Shown here piece after piece: positions 34,001 through 44,700 of a stretch of 64,000 bases of DNA. Within the stretch, counting starts at the first letter, position 1; every line of letters begins with the position of its first letter. This stretch comes from Emydura subglobosa. Taxonomy: Eukaryota > Chordata > Testudines > Chelidae. Location of the stretch: assembly GCA_007922225.1 (NCBI GenBank), contig ML680041.1, positions 709,550 through 773,549 on the forward strand, given 5' to 3'. The notes under the pieces are model-generated. The model was not told the DNA's origin. It saw only the letters and a program-made list of their open reading frames with translations, and did no database searches. Position numbers and translations under genes: made by a program.

Positions 34001-34819
34001 GATTCATGTCCCCCACACCTGGCCTGCAGCCAGCCCTATACAACACATGGGCTGGGGTCAGGACCAAGAGCGGCTCTGTTTTCAGGGTGCTCCATTTCCA
34101 GCCTCTTTGAGAGGCCTAGTTTTATAGGGGGCAGGTGGCTCTGCCTTACCAGAGTACCCAGGCCATCTAAGGATCCAGGGGGGACCCCAGACAACTGAGC
34201 CCACTGCAATCACCAGTCACCTCTGGAAGCCTTTCCTGGGGCCCCCTACGGGTCGCAAATCTAGGAGTGGAATGGAGCCTAAACAGAGTGAGAGGCGCTA
34301 ATAGGAGGGGCTGCGAGGGTCCCCCACTCACTGCCTGGGACCCCAACAGTAAGAAGCCAGGCACACAGTTCACATGGGAACCACTGCCCTTACTCTGGTT
34401 CCATTCCCCACCCCACGGAGCCAGCCAGTCCCTTTACACTGGGGCTTGAGTGAAGCCAGCACCCCCTACAGGTGAAAGACCCCAGGCCCCATTCTGTGCC
34501 ATTCCCTGAGTCAACCAGCCTCTCCCCCCACCCTGGGGCCACACGACTGAAGTTTGCTCGATGAGGCAACCCCCTTTCATGGAGGGGACCCACCCGGATG
34601 CAGAGCTGGGGCACGAGTGCGAATCAGGTCCCTCCTTACCTGCAGGTGACACCAGGCGGGGAAGGATCTGGAGGGAAACTGAAGGAGAGAGGAGGAGAGA
34701 CAGGCAGTGAGAGCTCTGGGGAGGGCAGGACAGGAAGGGGGCTGGAGAGCAGGGAATGTCATTTAGGGGTACGTGGGAGCAGCTGGATGAGGCTCATCCA
34801 CTATTTCCCTAGCAGAGAT

Positions 34820-34892
<73 letters not shown>

Positions 34893-34902
34893 NNNNNNNN
34901 NN

Positions 34903-34949
<47 letters not shown>

Positions 34950-35299
34950 GACAGGAGATGGAAAGAAATAACCATAGTGGAAAGGCCGGGAGCCCAAGAT
35001 GCTGAAGCAAAGCCCTGGGAAAGCAGCCGCCTAGTGACTGAGAGTCGATTTTCCAAGGCCCAAACCTCGGGGTTACTGTTCTGTGCACAGAAATGCACCG
35101 GTTGCAGGTCGTGCGTGGCAGGGAAAGGCAGGAAGCCCCGTCAGGCTAGAGATGGAACCTGGGTGGACAAGAGACCCCGTGGAGCTGAAAGTGGAACTAG
35201 AAGGTGAGACACACACAGGGACGGAGGGAAGGAGGCAGGGGCTGACGGAGGAGTCCAGAGTCACTCACCCAGCAGACGGAGGAGGACGCCGAAGCCCAT
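27872..35299 (-). CDS. IGR4: four-Ig receptor gene with ITIM tail and membrane Arg (frameshift in Ig3)
   Basis: Minus-strand exons in order are 35269..35299, 34640..34678, 33317..33613, 32531..32818, 32031..32319, 30458..30799, 29800..29904, 29085..29206 and 27872..28018. The leader begins MGFGVLLRLL and SLQILPRLVSPA. Four Ig domains are followed by a membrane helix entered through HVIRLLGIGG and a tail with ITIMs VTYALI and VLYSEV. It therefore has both an activating-type Arg and an inhibitory tail, as human KIR2DL4 does. Exon 32031..32319 has one extra C in a C run and would truncate the protein; this may be a real lesion or a sequencing error. The distal half copies IGR2 and the tail half copies IGR1. 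IGR5 lies divergently upstream. Confidence 0.82.
28075..28885 (+). mobile_element. CR1 LINE 3' fragment in IGR4 tail intron
   Basis: The right end has the CR1 phrase ggactacatgacttcttcag, then gtccctccagccctac. It matches the CR1 at 6305-7085 at the corresponding place of IGR1, so the insertion predates the duplication. Confidence 0.75.
29085..29206 (-). CDS. IGR4 cytoplasmic exon 1
   Basis: A 122-nt exon (phase 1 to 0), GQKLQESTKVSEG, no tyrosine. Counterpart of IGR1 5975..6096. Confidence 0.82.
29800..29904 (-). CDS. IGR4 transmembrane exon with Arg
   Basis: A 105-nt exon, the same length as in IGR1. PYNIHVIRLLGIGG leads into ILLLAGGLTAVICC and RRKKR. The Arg aligns with that of WVREL in IGR2 and IGR3. 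Confidence 0.87.
30458..30799 (-). CDS. IGR4 membrane-proximal Ig domain 4 (type D)
   Basis: A 342-nt phase 1-1 exon with LSVDPPSGVV, LLTCTSS, FHFYKDGAE and ITCGYQED. It has the DAGSEISTTEP segment shared with IGR5 domain 5, rather than the GFQIS form of IGR1, IGR2 and IGR3. Confidence 0.87.
31000..31420 (-). mobile_element. CR1 fragments in IGR4 C-D intron
   Basis: cttcacaacatcctctcgca through caccattcttcacttcacag is CR1 3' region. From 31220 a second head (agatcatctagtctgacctg) matches IGR2 11287. Confidence 0.65.
31421..31890 (+). mobile_element. Putative LTR remnant in IGR4 C-D intron
   Basis: Contains ggactccatcttgtt and a TATA-like ggcataaaaag (about 31657), suggestive of a retroviral-type LTR. 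No open reading frame. The assignment is weak. Confidence 0.3.
32031..32319 (-). pseudogene. IGR4 Ig domain 3 (type C), frameshifted
   Basis: 289 nt instead of 288. The plus-strand G run at 32227-32233 has seven bases where IGR2 has six. The frame reads correctly up to TCSVPP and resumes in another frame at TGFQFSRDGG. Splice sites are intact. One-base homopolymer differences are common assembly errors, so the lesion is uncertain. Confidence 0.75.
32531..32818 (-). CDS. IGR4 Ig domain 2 (type B)
   Basis: A 288-nt phase 1-1 exon with VTILCSLP, ITFQMFKNG and SYTCSYKTN. An extra Cys appears in PQGTCLQL where IGR2 and IGR5 have Arg. Confidence 0.87.
32905..33120. repeat. Turtle tRNA-type SINE copies
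   Basis: Opposed copies: atagaacccaggagtcctgg (minus), then gctagtggttagagc and ggactcctgggttct (plus). It sits in the type A-B intron, as does the SINE of IGR5. Confidence 0.7.
33317..33613 (-). CDS. IGR4 Ig domain 1 (type A)
   Basis: A 297-nt phase 1-1 exon with cysteines in LTLRCLAP and AYSCVYW, and SYQFYNQRGELVF between them. Open throughout. Confidence 0.87.
34640..34678 (-). CDS. IGR4 signal-peptide exon 2
   Basis: A 39-nt phase 1-1 exon encoding SLQILPRLVSPA after acceptor ccttcag. Confidence 0.85.
34816..34947. repeat. GACA microsatellite with assembly gap
   Basis: About 30 GACA units interrupted by ten N bases (34893-34902). The same intron has only about five units in IGR2 (15662) and IGR5 (42022, as TGTC). 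True length is unknown. Confidence 0.95.
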
Positions 35300-35353
35300 G
35301 CTGGGTTACAGAGGTTGCTTCCACTGGGTGAACCTGCTTCTTCAACGAGCTAC
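35269..35353 (-). CDS. IGR4 signal-peptide exon 1 with 54-nt leader
   Basis: Acceptor ctttttag above 35353, ATG at 35299, MGFGVLLRLL, donor gtgagt at 35268. Coding part is 35269..35299. Confidence 0.82.
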
Positions 35354-35539
35354 CTAAAAAGCAACTGAGCTGTGGCTTTCTCACCCAGCCCATGGAGCGA
35401 GACACTTCCCCAAGGTCTGCGCGTTCCTGAGAGGAAGCAGCTCCTGCGATGGCGCAGTCAGAGGTGCAGGGATGGATTGTGACGACGCAGCCCCAGGTGC
35501 TGCTGGTTGCTCGGGAACCCAGGTATCCAGAATGGAGAC

Positions 35540-36018
35540 ACTTCAGAGATGAATGTGGGCGAGAGGATGAAAGAGCAAGAGAGGAAAAGGGGGGATGAGA
35601 CAACAGTGAATGAGAGAGTGAAGAGAGGCTGCTTCGGAAATCAAGGAAGCGAGAGTGAAAGAGAAAGGGAGGGAACAGGGCGTGAAGACGAGGAGAGACG
35701 CAGAGGGAGGGAGTGGAAGGGAAAGACGCAGCCGGAGGATGGCAGGAGGTCACGGACCAAGCACAAGGAGGATGGTCAAAGACAGAAAGAGGCTGAATGA
35801 GACAAAGCCAGAAGAAGCCTGGAGGGGCCGAGTGTGAGAGATGCAGGGGCAGAGAGAGGGTGAATGAAACTCAAAGGTGCAGTGGGAACGCAGGAATGAA
35901 GGACAGACAGACGGAGGAGTGGGGAGGTTGAAGAGGAGGGAGGCAGGGAAAGGGGGAGAGCGAAGGAAGGCGTGAATGAGGCAGACACAGAAGGAGGGGT
36001 CCACGGGGAGTCACTCAC
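35540..36018. other. IGR4 leader intron, purine-rich
   Basis: A GA-rich tract with ggatgaaagagcaagagagg motifs, shared with 16200-16660 and, as pyrimidines, with 41100-41430. No coding potential is seen. Confidence 0.5.
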
Positions 36019-36140
36019 CCAGCGCAGGGAGACGGGTGTTTCGCTCTTTGCTCTGGGTCCAGGCTAAGTTAGGATGGTCCATCCCCAGTCCCCGTCTCCT
36101 GTGAGCTGCCTGGTCCCCTCTGATCACAACCACAGGAAGT
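36019..36140 (-). promoter_or_regulatory. IGR4 untranslated first exon end and ETS/RUNX-like site
   Basis: The minus-strand sequence cgctgg|gtgagtgactc at 36019/36018 is a strong donor also present upstream of IGR5. About 105 bp upstream, 36123-36140 reads acttcctgtggttgtga on the minus strand, an ETS half followed by a RUNX half. The transcription start would lie near here; this is an inference. Confidence 0.45.
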
Positions 36141-37049
36141 GCTGCTGAAGGGATGCAGGCGTCTCCCCTCCCCACCGCCGAGAAACCACAAGCTGTGGGC
36201 TGGCCACAGCCAGGTATGGGGGTTCCCAGCATGCCTTGCAGCTCCCAGCTGCTCTGCAGGGCCAGGGCTGACAGTGGCAAAGGGGATCAGCAAAGAAACC
36301 CTAGAGATGCAGGGTTACCTAGCAACGGCTTCTCAGTGCATCCGTTACCCTGGCCAGGCACAGGGAGACCAGCCCTGCACGGGGGACGCTGATCCATCTC
36401 TAAGCCCGTTCTCCAGCTGTGCAGGGCCATGGGGCCAGCACTGGAGATGGGGTGAGCACTGCTAGGGAAGGCAGAGTGCCCGCTACTGAGTCCCTGCTCC
36501 GATCCCTGCAGCACAGCTCCCCCTAGTTAAGAGGGTTTCGTTGGAGCTGGGAAATTTCCCCTCCTGAGCTGCCCCCAAGACGCTTCGATAGAGAGAAAGG
36601 ACAGCGCTGGACAGGCCCTCGCTTCCTGGGGTTAGCTCTGATGCTGCTGCCGAGATCCTGCTATAAACTACTCGTCTAAACACCCCTCTCAGGGTTCACT
36701 GCCCTCACACCCTGGGAGACTCTGACATGCCCAAATTCGCCAGCTCCCATTAGAGCCTCTTAATATTCTCCCAAATTCTCACCCACCCCCCTTCGTGTCC
36801 CAGCAGGGGTGTTATACCTGCATCTGGCCAGTTTCTTGACAAGCAGGGCACATGGGCTGAAAAGCTGCTGGCTGGCTGGTTACCTCGTCACAGCCTCTTC
36901 CAAGACGCCAAAGTGGCTGAAGGACCCTCAGAGTCATGGGGGTTCTTGTGCAGGGTGGAAGCCAGGGTCCAGATGTCCTCAGGAGCTGTGCATCTGTTTG
37001 TATCAATGCAGCTACCCTGCCTGGGTGTTAGCAGCCAGAGCTCCTCTGC

Positions 37050-40000
37050 CAAAAGGATCAGGTGGGGCCGTTCTGGGATGAAATTCCCTTTAGGACTGAT
37101 TGCTGGGATAATGAAACGTTACATCCTAAAATGTATGAGTAAAGGGCAGCAGAACTGTCCTTAGCTGGCCCTGCCATCACTGGCCATTTTTAAATCAGGC
37201 TTGGGAGGTTTTCTAGTAGATCCGCTAAGGGATTGGTTCGGGGAGGCGTTATGCAGGGAATCAGATGGGATTATCACAGATTATAAAACCAGAAGTGATC
37301 ACTCTCAATATCCCCACATCTATGACACTTATCTAGGATGGAGAAGACCCAGGGTCAACTGCCTGAAGCAGACCAGGGACCTGACAAGCGGTTTCCACAT
37401 CACAGAGCAGGCCCATGAAGAAAAATTTGAGGATCTCGTGCATCATTTTCACTTTGGCCTCACTCATTCCCCAGCTGCAGACATTTGAGGGGGGAGCAAT
37501 TCCTGTGCACCAATTGGGTTACAATTCTCCCCCCTCTCATCAGCCTTTTGCGGGGTGGCTGCTGGCTATTCTCACCAGGCATAATTTGGAAAGGCGTCTC
37601 GTTCATCCTTATGCGGCAAAGGAAAATATCTGAAATCTCAAAACATTCTGCAGGCTGGGAGAACCATTTCCCACCCGGCTCTAGAGATGGGTTCAATTCA
37701 CGTCTGGGGGGAATGGATGCAAGGGGCATGGAAGTGAAAGAGTTTGGAAAGATGGCCAAAGATTTCGGAGGGGGATTGGGGATCTTTTTATCACAGCCCA
37801 TAGATTAGGCCACTCAACCCTATCAAAGGCTTTCTCTCCATCTGACGATAGGGCTGTAGCGGGAACTTCTGAGCTTGCTGGATGAAGTGAGCGATTTGTC
37901 TCGGATTCTCAGCAGCTGCTCTTGGCTTAATGTAAGTGACCTGATCTGTGTGTCCAATTGATGGGATGACGATGTTCAGTTGTGTCACTAACATTTTGCA
38001 GGGAGAGAAAGAACAGCAAAGGATTGTCTCTAAACATCACTTATTTCACGGCACATCTCATGTCTGAACCTTTGCTCCTCAAGGTGGGAGAGCCCTGGTC
38101 AGTGGGATCCAGCTGGGCACAGAGGAGGCGAATAGATTGTGAAACCCATTGTGTGATCCTGGAAAGAGGCCGGAAGTGAGAAGAGATGGGAGCTCAGGGA
38201 TGGGAAAGACAGACAAAGGAGACGGATAAACAAAAAGGCAGCCACTCGCCCAGAACAATGAGAACACTTTCGGTCCCCGCTTCGGCTTCAATAACCTGTG
38301 GTTTGAGGTTCCTCTTTCCGCTCAGCCGCCAGCCCTGTCTCCATTCTCATAAAAAGCAACAGCAGCTTCCCCCTTGGGCCATGTGGGGATGAAATGTCCC
38401 CCGCTCTAGGAACCACAGACGCATGATTCTGGCTAGCGCTACCTGCTGAGACGCGGGGGGGAAGGAAATAGTAAGCGATGTATGGCTGAGACCGGCGACC
38501 GCAGGACTGAAGGGGCGGCCGTAGCCTGAGCTAGGATGTCTTGCAGCACAGGCTACTTTGCAGGTTGGGGGGTGGGACCTCAGTGCTGGCTCCACTGTCC
38601 CACTGCAGCACTAGAGGTCTTGAGGTGCAGGGGCTGAGGGTGGATCTGTACGGGGCACTTTTCCCGCACACCCACGCCTGGCCACCATGGCCCTGTTCAG
38701 TGCGAGGGGGGCTGTGCTGCCAGGAGCGTTTGGGGGGCTCAGTTGGGGGTATTCTCCCCTGGGAGTCAGCTTTGTCCCCTATGCCCCATTTAATACAAAC
38801 AGGCACCTCCTCCTGTTTATATTAAACCTGCTGCCCATTGGGTGACCCCTGGTTTTAGTGCCATGGGAAAGGGAAACTAGCAATTCCCTACTCCCCTTCT
38901 CCGCACCGATCCTGATTTCAGGGACCTCTGTTGTATCCCCCCCTTAGCCGTCTCTTTTCGAAGATGAACAAACCCTAATCTGTCCTCCTATGAAAGCCGC
39001 TTCACACCCATAATCATCTTTCTTGCCCTTCTCTGAACCTCCTCCGGTTCCTTTTTGAGATGAGGTGATGAAGGTTGGACACAGGCTGCAACGTGTGGGC
39101 GAACCATGGGTTTACATAGCGACAATACGATATTTCCTGTCTCCTTTTCTTATCCCTTTCCTAATAGTCCCTAATGCGTTGTCAGCCTTTTGGACATGCC
39201 ATGTGGGAGGCTGCTCAGAGCAGGCCGGATGGGGTCAGGCAGGAAGTAGAAGGGCAAGAGAGTAATGGAGACAGAAGATGTGGTCCGCAAATGCCTGAAA
39301 AGGCGGATGATGGTGTGGGGACGGCCCGGAGGCAGGCATGAGGCTGCAGCACTATGAACTTGCACAAGCCTGCGGCTGGGATTTGTCCCTTAAGGGGGGG
39401 GGGAATCAAAAGTTGGGATAAGGGAGACAGTTTCATCCTCGAGGTCATGGGGTGACCCCACAGATTTCAGGGCTGGGGTGGGGAGGGGAGCTCTACTCTA
39501 CCATCAGTATTATTCTTTATTTATTAGCCCTCTTAAGGCAGCACCTAGAGGCCAGGACTGAGATGATGGCCCCAACAAGCGGGCCGGGTGCTCCCAGACC
39601 CCCACCCTGTTAGCAGGATCTTGGCAGCAGCATCAGAGCCTGCCCCACAAAGTCAGGGCCCATCCACGACTGTCCTTTCTCTCAGACAAGCCCCTTTCTG
39701 CTTTCTCCAGCCTGCCCCTCGCACTTGGGAGTTCCTCCCCAGGAACAGCCACAAAACCACCTCTGTCTCCACCATCACAGCCCACGTTAGCCATGATGCT
39801 GACAAAGTGGGAGAACAGCTAGACAGTGAGATGGGGATGCAGTAGCGGGACAGGACGAAGGGAGAGGGTGTGTGGGGCCGAGGACCCGGGAGGAGAGATG
39901 TCTCGTCGTAGAAAAGGAAGGAAGAGCTGGAGGGACAGAAGATACAGAGGCAGAGGGATAAATAAAGAGGCTGTCGCTCATCCAGAAATAGACCAAACTC

Positions 40001-40500
40001 CACCTCCATGTCAGCTTGAACCGTCTCTGGCTTGAGGCTGTTTTTGCAGCTCAGCCGCCTGCCCCATAAAAAGAAATGGCCACATCCTCATCCGGCCGTG
40101 CAGAGATAAAAGGCCTCCCAGCACGGGGAGCCGCAGGACCCAGCTCTGCTGTCCTGCTGCCGGCTGAGACGCTTCCGGCACCCGTGCACAGGCCACGTTC
40201 GCCTGAAGATCTCCAGGTCTAATTCGGTTCCGTCCAGCTGCATGTTCTGAGTCGGGGATGACCCTGGGCCAATGCCAGGGCTGCGGTGCTGCCAGGAGGG
40301 TGGGAGATGGCTCCCTGGGGGGCTCTGCCCTTGAAGTCAGGGCTGACTCCAATACGGGCACTGTGGGGTGCTGTGCTCCAAGGATCAGAGTGGGAACGCA
40401 CTGGGGGGTGCTCTGCCCTCCCAGTCCGTGCTGACCCGCATCTCCAGTGCTGGCCCCATGGCCCTTCACAGGCAGGAGAGCAGGTTCAGTGCTGGGGCAG
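37050..40500. other. Spacer between divergent IGR4 and IGR5
   Basis: No exon is recognised. A CR1 fragment in minus orientation lies at about 38815-39215 (tctgaacctcctccggttcc). Segments near 38180-38390 and 39890-40090 are diverged copies of each other. A repeat-like piece with cctcttaaggcagcacctag is at about 39529. Confidence 0.5.
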
Positions 40501-40748
40501 CACCCTCTGAGCAGGGCTGGTGTCCTGGTACCCAGCTAGGGCCCGGATGCACTTGAGCAGCCGTTGCTAGGTAACCCTGCATCTCCAGAGCTCCTACACT
40601 GATCCCCTCTGCCAGGGTCAGCCCTGGCCCCACTGAGCGGCTGGGACCTGCAAGGCATGCTGGGAGCCTCCCAGCCCTGCCATGGCCAGCCCACAGAGCG
40701 TGGAGCCTAGGCTGTGGGGCGGGGAGGCGCCTGCGCCCCTTCAGCACC

Positions 40749-40871
40749 ACTTCCTGTGGCTGTGATCAGAAAGGTCCAGGCGGCTCCCAGGAGACGGGGC
40801 CTGGGGATGAACCTTCCCAGCTCAGCCTGGTCCACCCAGCACGGAGCTAAACATCCATCTCCCTGAGCCGG
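40749..40871 (+). promoter_or_regulatory. IGR5 ETS/RUNX-like site and untranslated first exon end
   Basis: acttcctgtggctgtga at 40749-40765, with a donor ccgg|gtgagcgactc at 40871/40872. The order and spacing are the same as upstream of IGR4. Confidence 0.45.
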
Positions 40872-41629
40872 GTGAGCGACTCCCCTGCACCCGTCCTTCC
40901 GTGTCTGCCTCATTCACGCCTTCCTTCAGGCTGCACCTTTCCCTGCCTCCCTCCTCATCACCCTCCCCACTCCTCCGTCTGTCTGTCCTTCATTCAAGCG
41001 TCCCCACCGCATGTTTGGCTTTCGTTCCCCCACCCCTCCCCCCTGCACCCGTCTGCTCTCAGATTTGGGCTCTCCACTTCCCCTCCCGGCTTTGTCTCAT
41101 TCAGCCTCTTTCTGTCTCTGACCATCTTCCTGGTGCTTGGCCAGTGACCTCCTGCTGTCCTGCTGCGGTGTCTTTCCCTTCCACTCCCTCCCTCTGCGTC
41201 TCTGCTCGTCCTCACCCCCCGGCTTTTCCTCTCCCTCTTCACTTCTCCCTTTGTCAGTGGCTCATTCACCCTTTCCTTGCCTCGCTCTTGCTCCACGCCG
41301 CTCATCTTTTCCCTCCCTTTCTCTTTCATTCTCGCTTCCTCTATTTGCCAAGCAGCCTCTCTTCACTCCTCCATTTGCCTCTGTCTCATTCCCCCTTTAC
41401 CTCGCTCAGCCACTCTCCCATGGTAATCTCTCAGGTTTCTCCATCCTGGATGCCTGGCTTCCCAGCAACCACCGATTCGTGAGGCTGCACCAGGACCACC
41501 CCTCCCTGCACCTCTCAGACTCCGGCTGGCCCATCCCAGGAGCTGGTTCCTCTTTTCTTCACGCAGAGTTTGGGGAAGTGTCTCACTCCGTGGGACGGAC
41601 GAGACAGCCGCCGCTCAGCTGTTATTCAG

Positions 41630-41714
41630 GTAGCTCATCAAAGGAGCAGATTCACCCAGGAGAAGCATCCTCTGTAACCCAGCATGGGCCTCAGCGTCCT
41701 CCTCCGTCTGCTGG
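41630..41714 (+). CDS. IGR5 signal-peptide exon 1 with 54-nt leader
   Basis: Acceptor gttattcag before 41630, ATG at 41684, MGLSVLLRLL, donor gtgagt at 41715. Coding part is 41684..41714. Confidence 0.83.
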
Positions 41715-44700
41715 GTGAGTAACTCTGCACTCCTCCGTCAGTCCCTGCTCCTTCCCTCCTTGCGTCTCACCTTCTCATCCGACCTCCAGCTCCATGGGGC
41801 CTCTTGTCCCCCAGGCTCCATCTCCAGCCTCACGGGGCTTCCGGCATTTCCCTGCTGCACAGGACCTGCTACTGGGGCATTTCTGCGCAGGTAGCCATAG
41901 CCCCGAGCTTCAGGCTTCTGAAAATAGACTCACAGTCACTAGGCGGCTGCTTTTCCAGGGCTTTGCTTCTGCATCTTGAGCTCCTGGCCTTTCCATGATG
42001 TTTGCTTCCTTCCATCTCCTGTCTGTCTGTCTGTCTGCCTACTAGGGAAACAGCAGATGAGCCTCGTCCAACTCCTCCCACACACCCCTAAATGACATTT
42101 CCTGCTCCCCAGCCCCCTTCTCGCCTGGCCCTCCCCAGAGCTCTCACTGCCCGTCTCTCCTCCTCTCTCCTTCAGCTTCCCTCCAGATCCTTCCCCGCCT
42201 GGCATCACCTGCAGGTAAGGAGGGACCTGATTCACACGTGCCCTAGCTCTGCATCCGGGTGGGTCCCCCCCCCGAAAGGGGAATGCCCCATCGGGCAGAC
42301 TTCAGTCGTGTGGCCCCAAGGTGGTGGGACCCTGGTTCGCTTCGGGCAGGGGCAGAGAATGGGACATGGGGTGTTTCACCTCTAGGGGATGCCAGCTTCA
42401 CCCCAGCCCCAGTGCAGAGGGACTGGCTGGCTCCGTGGGGTGGGGAATGGGACCAAACAAATGGTACTGGTTCCCATGTGCTCTTGTGTGACTGGCTTCT
42501 CACTGTCGGGGTCCCAGGCATTCTCTGGGGGATCGCACCCCGACTCTGAGTGCCTCTCACTCTGGCTAGGCTTCACTCTGCTCCCAGATTCGGGACCCAC
42601 AGGGGGCCTTGGGAAAGGCTTTCAGAAGTGGCTGGTGATTTGCGGGAAGCCCAGTTTTCTGGGGTCCCGTGGGGGCCTTAGAGGGGCTGGATTCTCTGGT
42701 AGGTTAGAACCACCCCCCCCCTCAACCCCGACCCCGTTAAAGCCAGGCCTCTTTAAGGGGCTGGAAATGGAGTGGCCTGAAAACAGAAGCTTTCTTAACC
42801 CTGACCACGGCCCGTGTGCAGTGTAGTGCTGGATGCAAGCCAGGTGGGGGGACATTAGTCTGGGGGGCTCCTGTGGGAGAAGTCTCTCTCCTTGGCTGCC
42901 ATCTCCTCTCGTCTGCCATCCCCCACTTCCCTCATCCATCCAGTCTCTGCACCCACAGGGAGCCAACCCAGCCGCACCGGTCCCAGCGTAGTCAGTCATG
43001 GCGACTTGGGAACCAGCGCCCCCCTTGAGGGAACACTGGCTGCTGCCCTTCACCCCATGAAGCACAGGTTGGGGTTTAGGGCCAGGGGATGCAGCCAGGA
43101 CCCCAGGGCTTGTGGGGCTCAGACAGGGGGTGTCAGGAATCTTCTTGTGCGGGAGGATCAGGGAGCAGCGAGGGGCAGGGATCGGGGGCAGCACCTGGCT
43201 GGGGGAGCCTCACTTCTCCTGCATCTCCCTTCCCCTCCTCAGCCCCCCTGCCAGCCCCCACTGTCATCGCTGACCCCCAGCGCCCCGTGTATTTGCCCGG
43301 GGAGCGTCTCACCCTCCGATGCTCGGCCCCCCCGGGAGAGGCAGTGAGCAGTTACCAGTTCTACAATCAGCACGGGGAGCGGGTTTTCACGGAGACCGCA
43401 GAACCAGCCGGGGGACCCTGGCTGGTCATGAAGACTGAGGTGGGGAAGGCCGGGACATACAACTGTGAGTACTGGGCGGTGAAGGACGGGCAGCACCTCT
43501 ACTCTGCCCGCAGCCAGCCAGTCTGGGTACAAGTGATGGGTAAGTCCCCTTTCACCTGCTGTCTAGTGGGGGATTCCCTACCCCATCCCCATCACATGAG
43601 AACCCAGCCCCGCAGTGTGGGGAGGGTCACCTGCCTGCCCAGTTCCACCCCTAGAGTCTCCTGCCTTTGGTGGATGGCCCCATCCTCATCTCTCTTTGTG
43701 CTGCTCCCCAAACAGACAATATAACCCCCACATAAATTACACCCATTTCACAGACTCTCAAAGCAGAAAGAACAATTGTGATCACTGAGTCTGAGACCCA
43801 ACACAATTCCCCTTTGGGCTAGAGCAGATCTTCCAGAGACACGGCCAAGCTGGATCTCAAAACAGGGAATGGGGAATCCACCACAACCCGTACCTTGGTC
43901 CAGGGCCTGTCAATGGCAAAGGCGTTTGCCACCAAGTCAGCGGGGATGCAGCCGCAACGTTGATGGGGTTTAGCTCCTGCCTGAGCCACTTGCTATGGCT
44001 GTCCCTGGGCCACTTCCTCCCACCCAATCCCCAGGTAGATGAATCCACATGGCTCCCTCTGGGTCATTGGGGTTCTCTGTGAGCAGGCATCCGGCACATC
44101 CCTCCCCATCGACCAGCAGCAGGTCCAGGAACTCCTCTGTATCATCTGCAGAGGGCAGCTCCTCCAGGTCCCAGAGGTTCCTCCGGTCCACCAGGGTCAG
44201 TCTACACCGGTGGGTCCTCCACACCAGGCAGCTCCTCCAGGTCAGGGCCGGCCTGAGGGGGTTTCTCCCACCCAGCGGGCTGGGGTAGCTCCTCCCAGCA
44301 ATCAGGGTCCAGCAGCCCTACCCAGTCACTCAGGCCCAGCAAGTCAGGCAAGGTTTGGAGGCTCCGGTTAGCAAGGTGACTACACCAGGCCTGGGTGAGG
44401 CCTAGGCTACAGCCTCCAGGATGACACATCTGCCTCCAGCAACAACTTCCCCCCAACTGAGCAGCTAGGCCGGCCTTTTATACTGCCCTTTCCTGTCCTG
44501 GCTCCGCCCCCCTGCTTCCGGGTGGCTTGGCCTGCAGGGCCTGGTTCTGTCCAGCAGGGGCAGAGCGACCCTTCCTCAGGCCCAGGCTCCGAGGACAGCC
44601 ACAGCACCTTGCTACACACCCCTTAACCTCGATGAAGCTAAACACGTTCAGTTCCTTGCATCTCTCGCTCTTGAAATTCCTGCAGTACCTCGGCTGGTGG

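Noticed and set aside
34598..35005. Open frames across the GACA repeat
   Set aside because: They come from the repeat, which has no stops in several frames, and they span the N gap.
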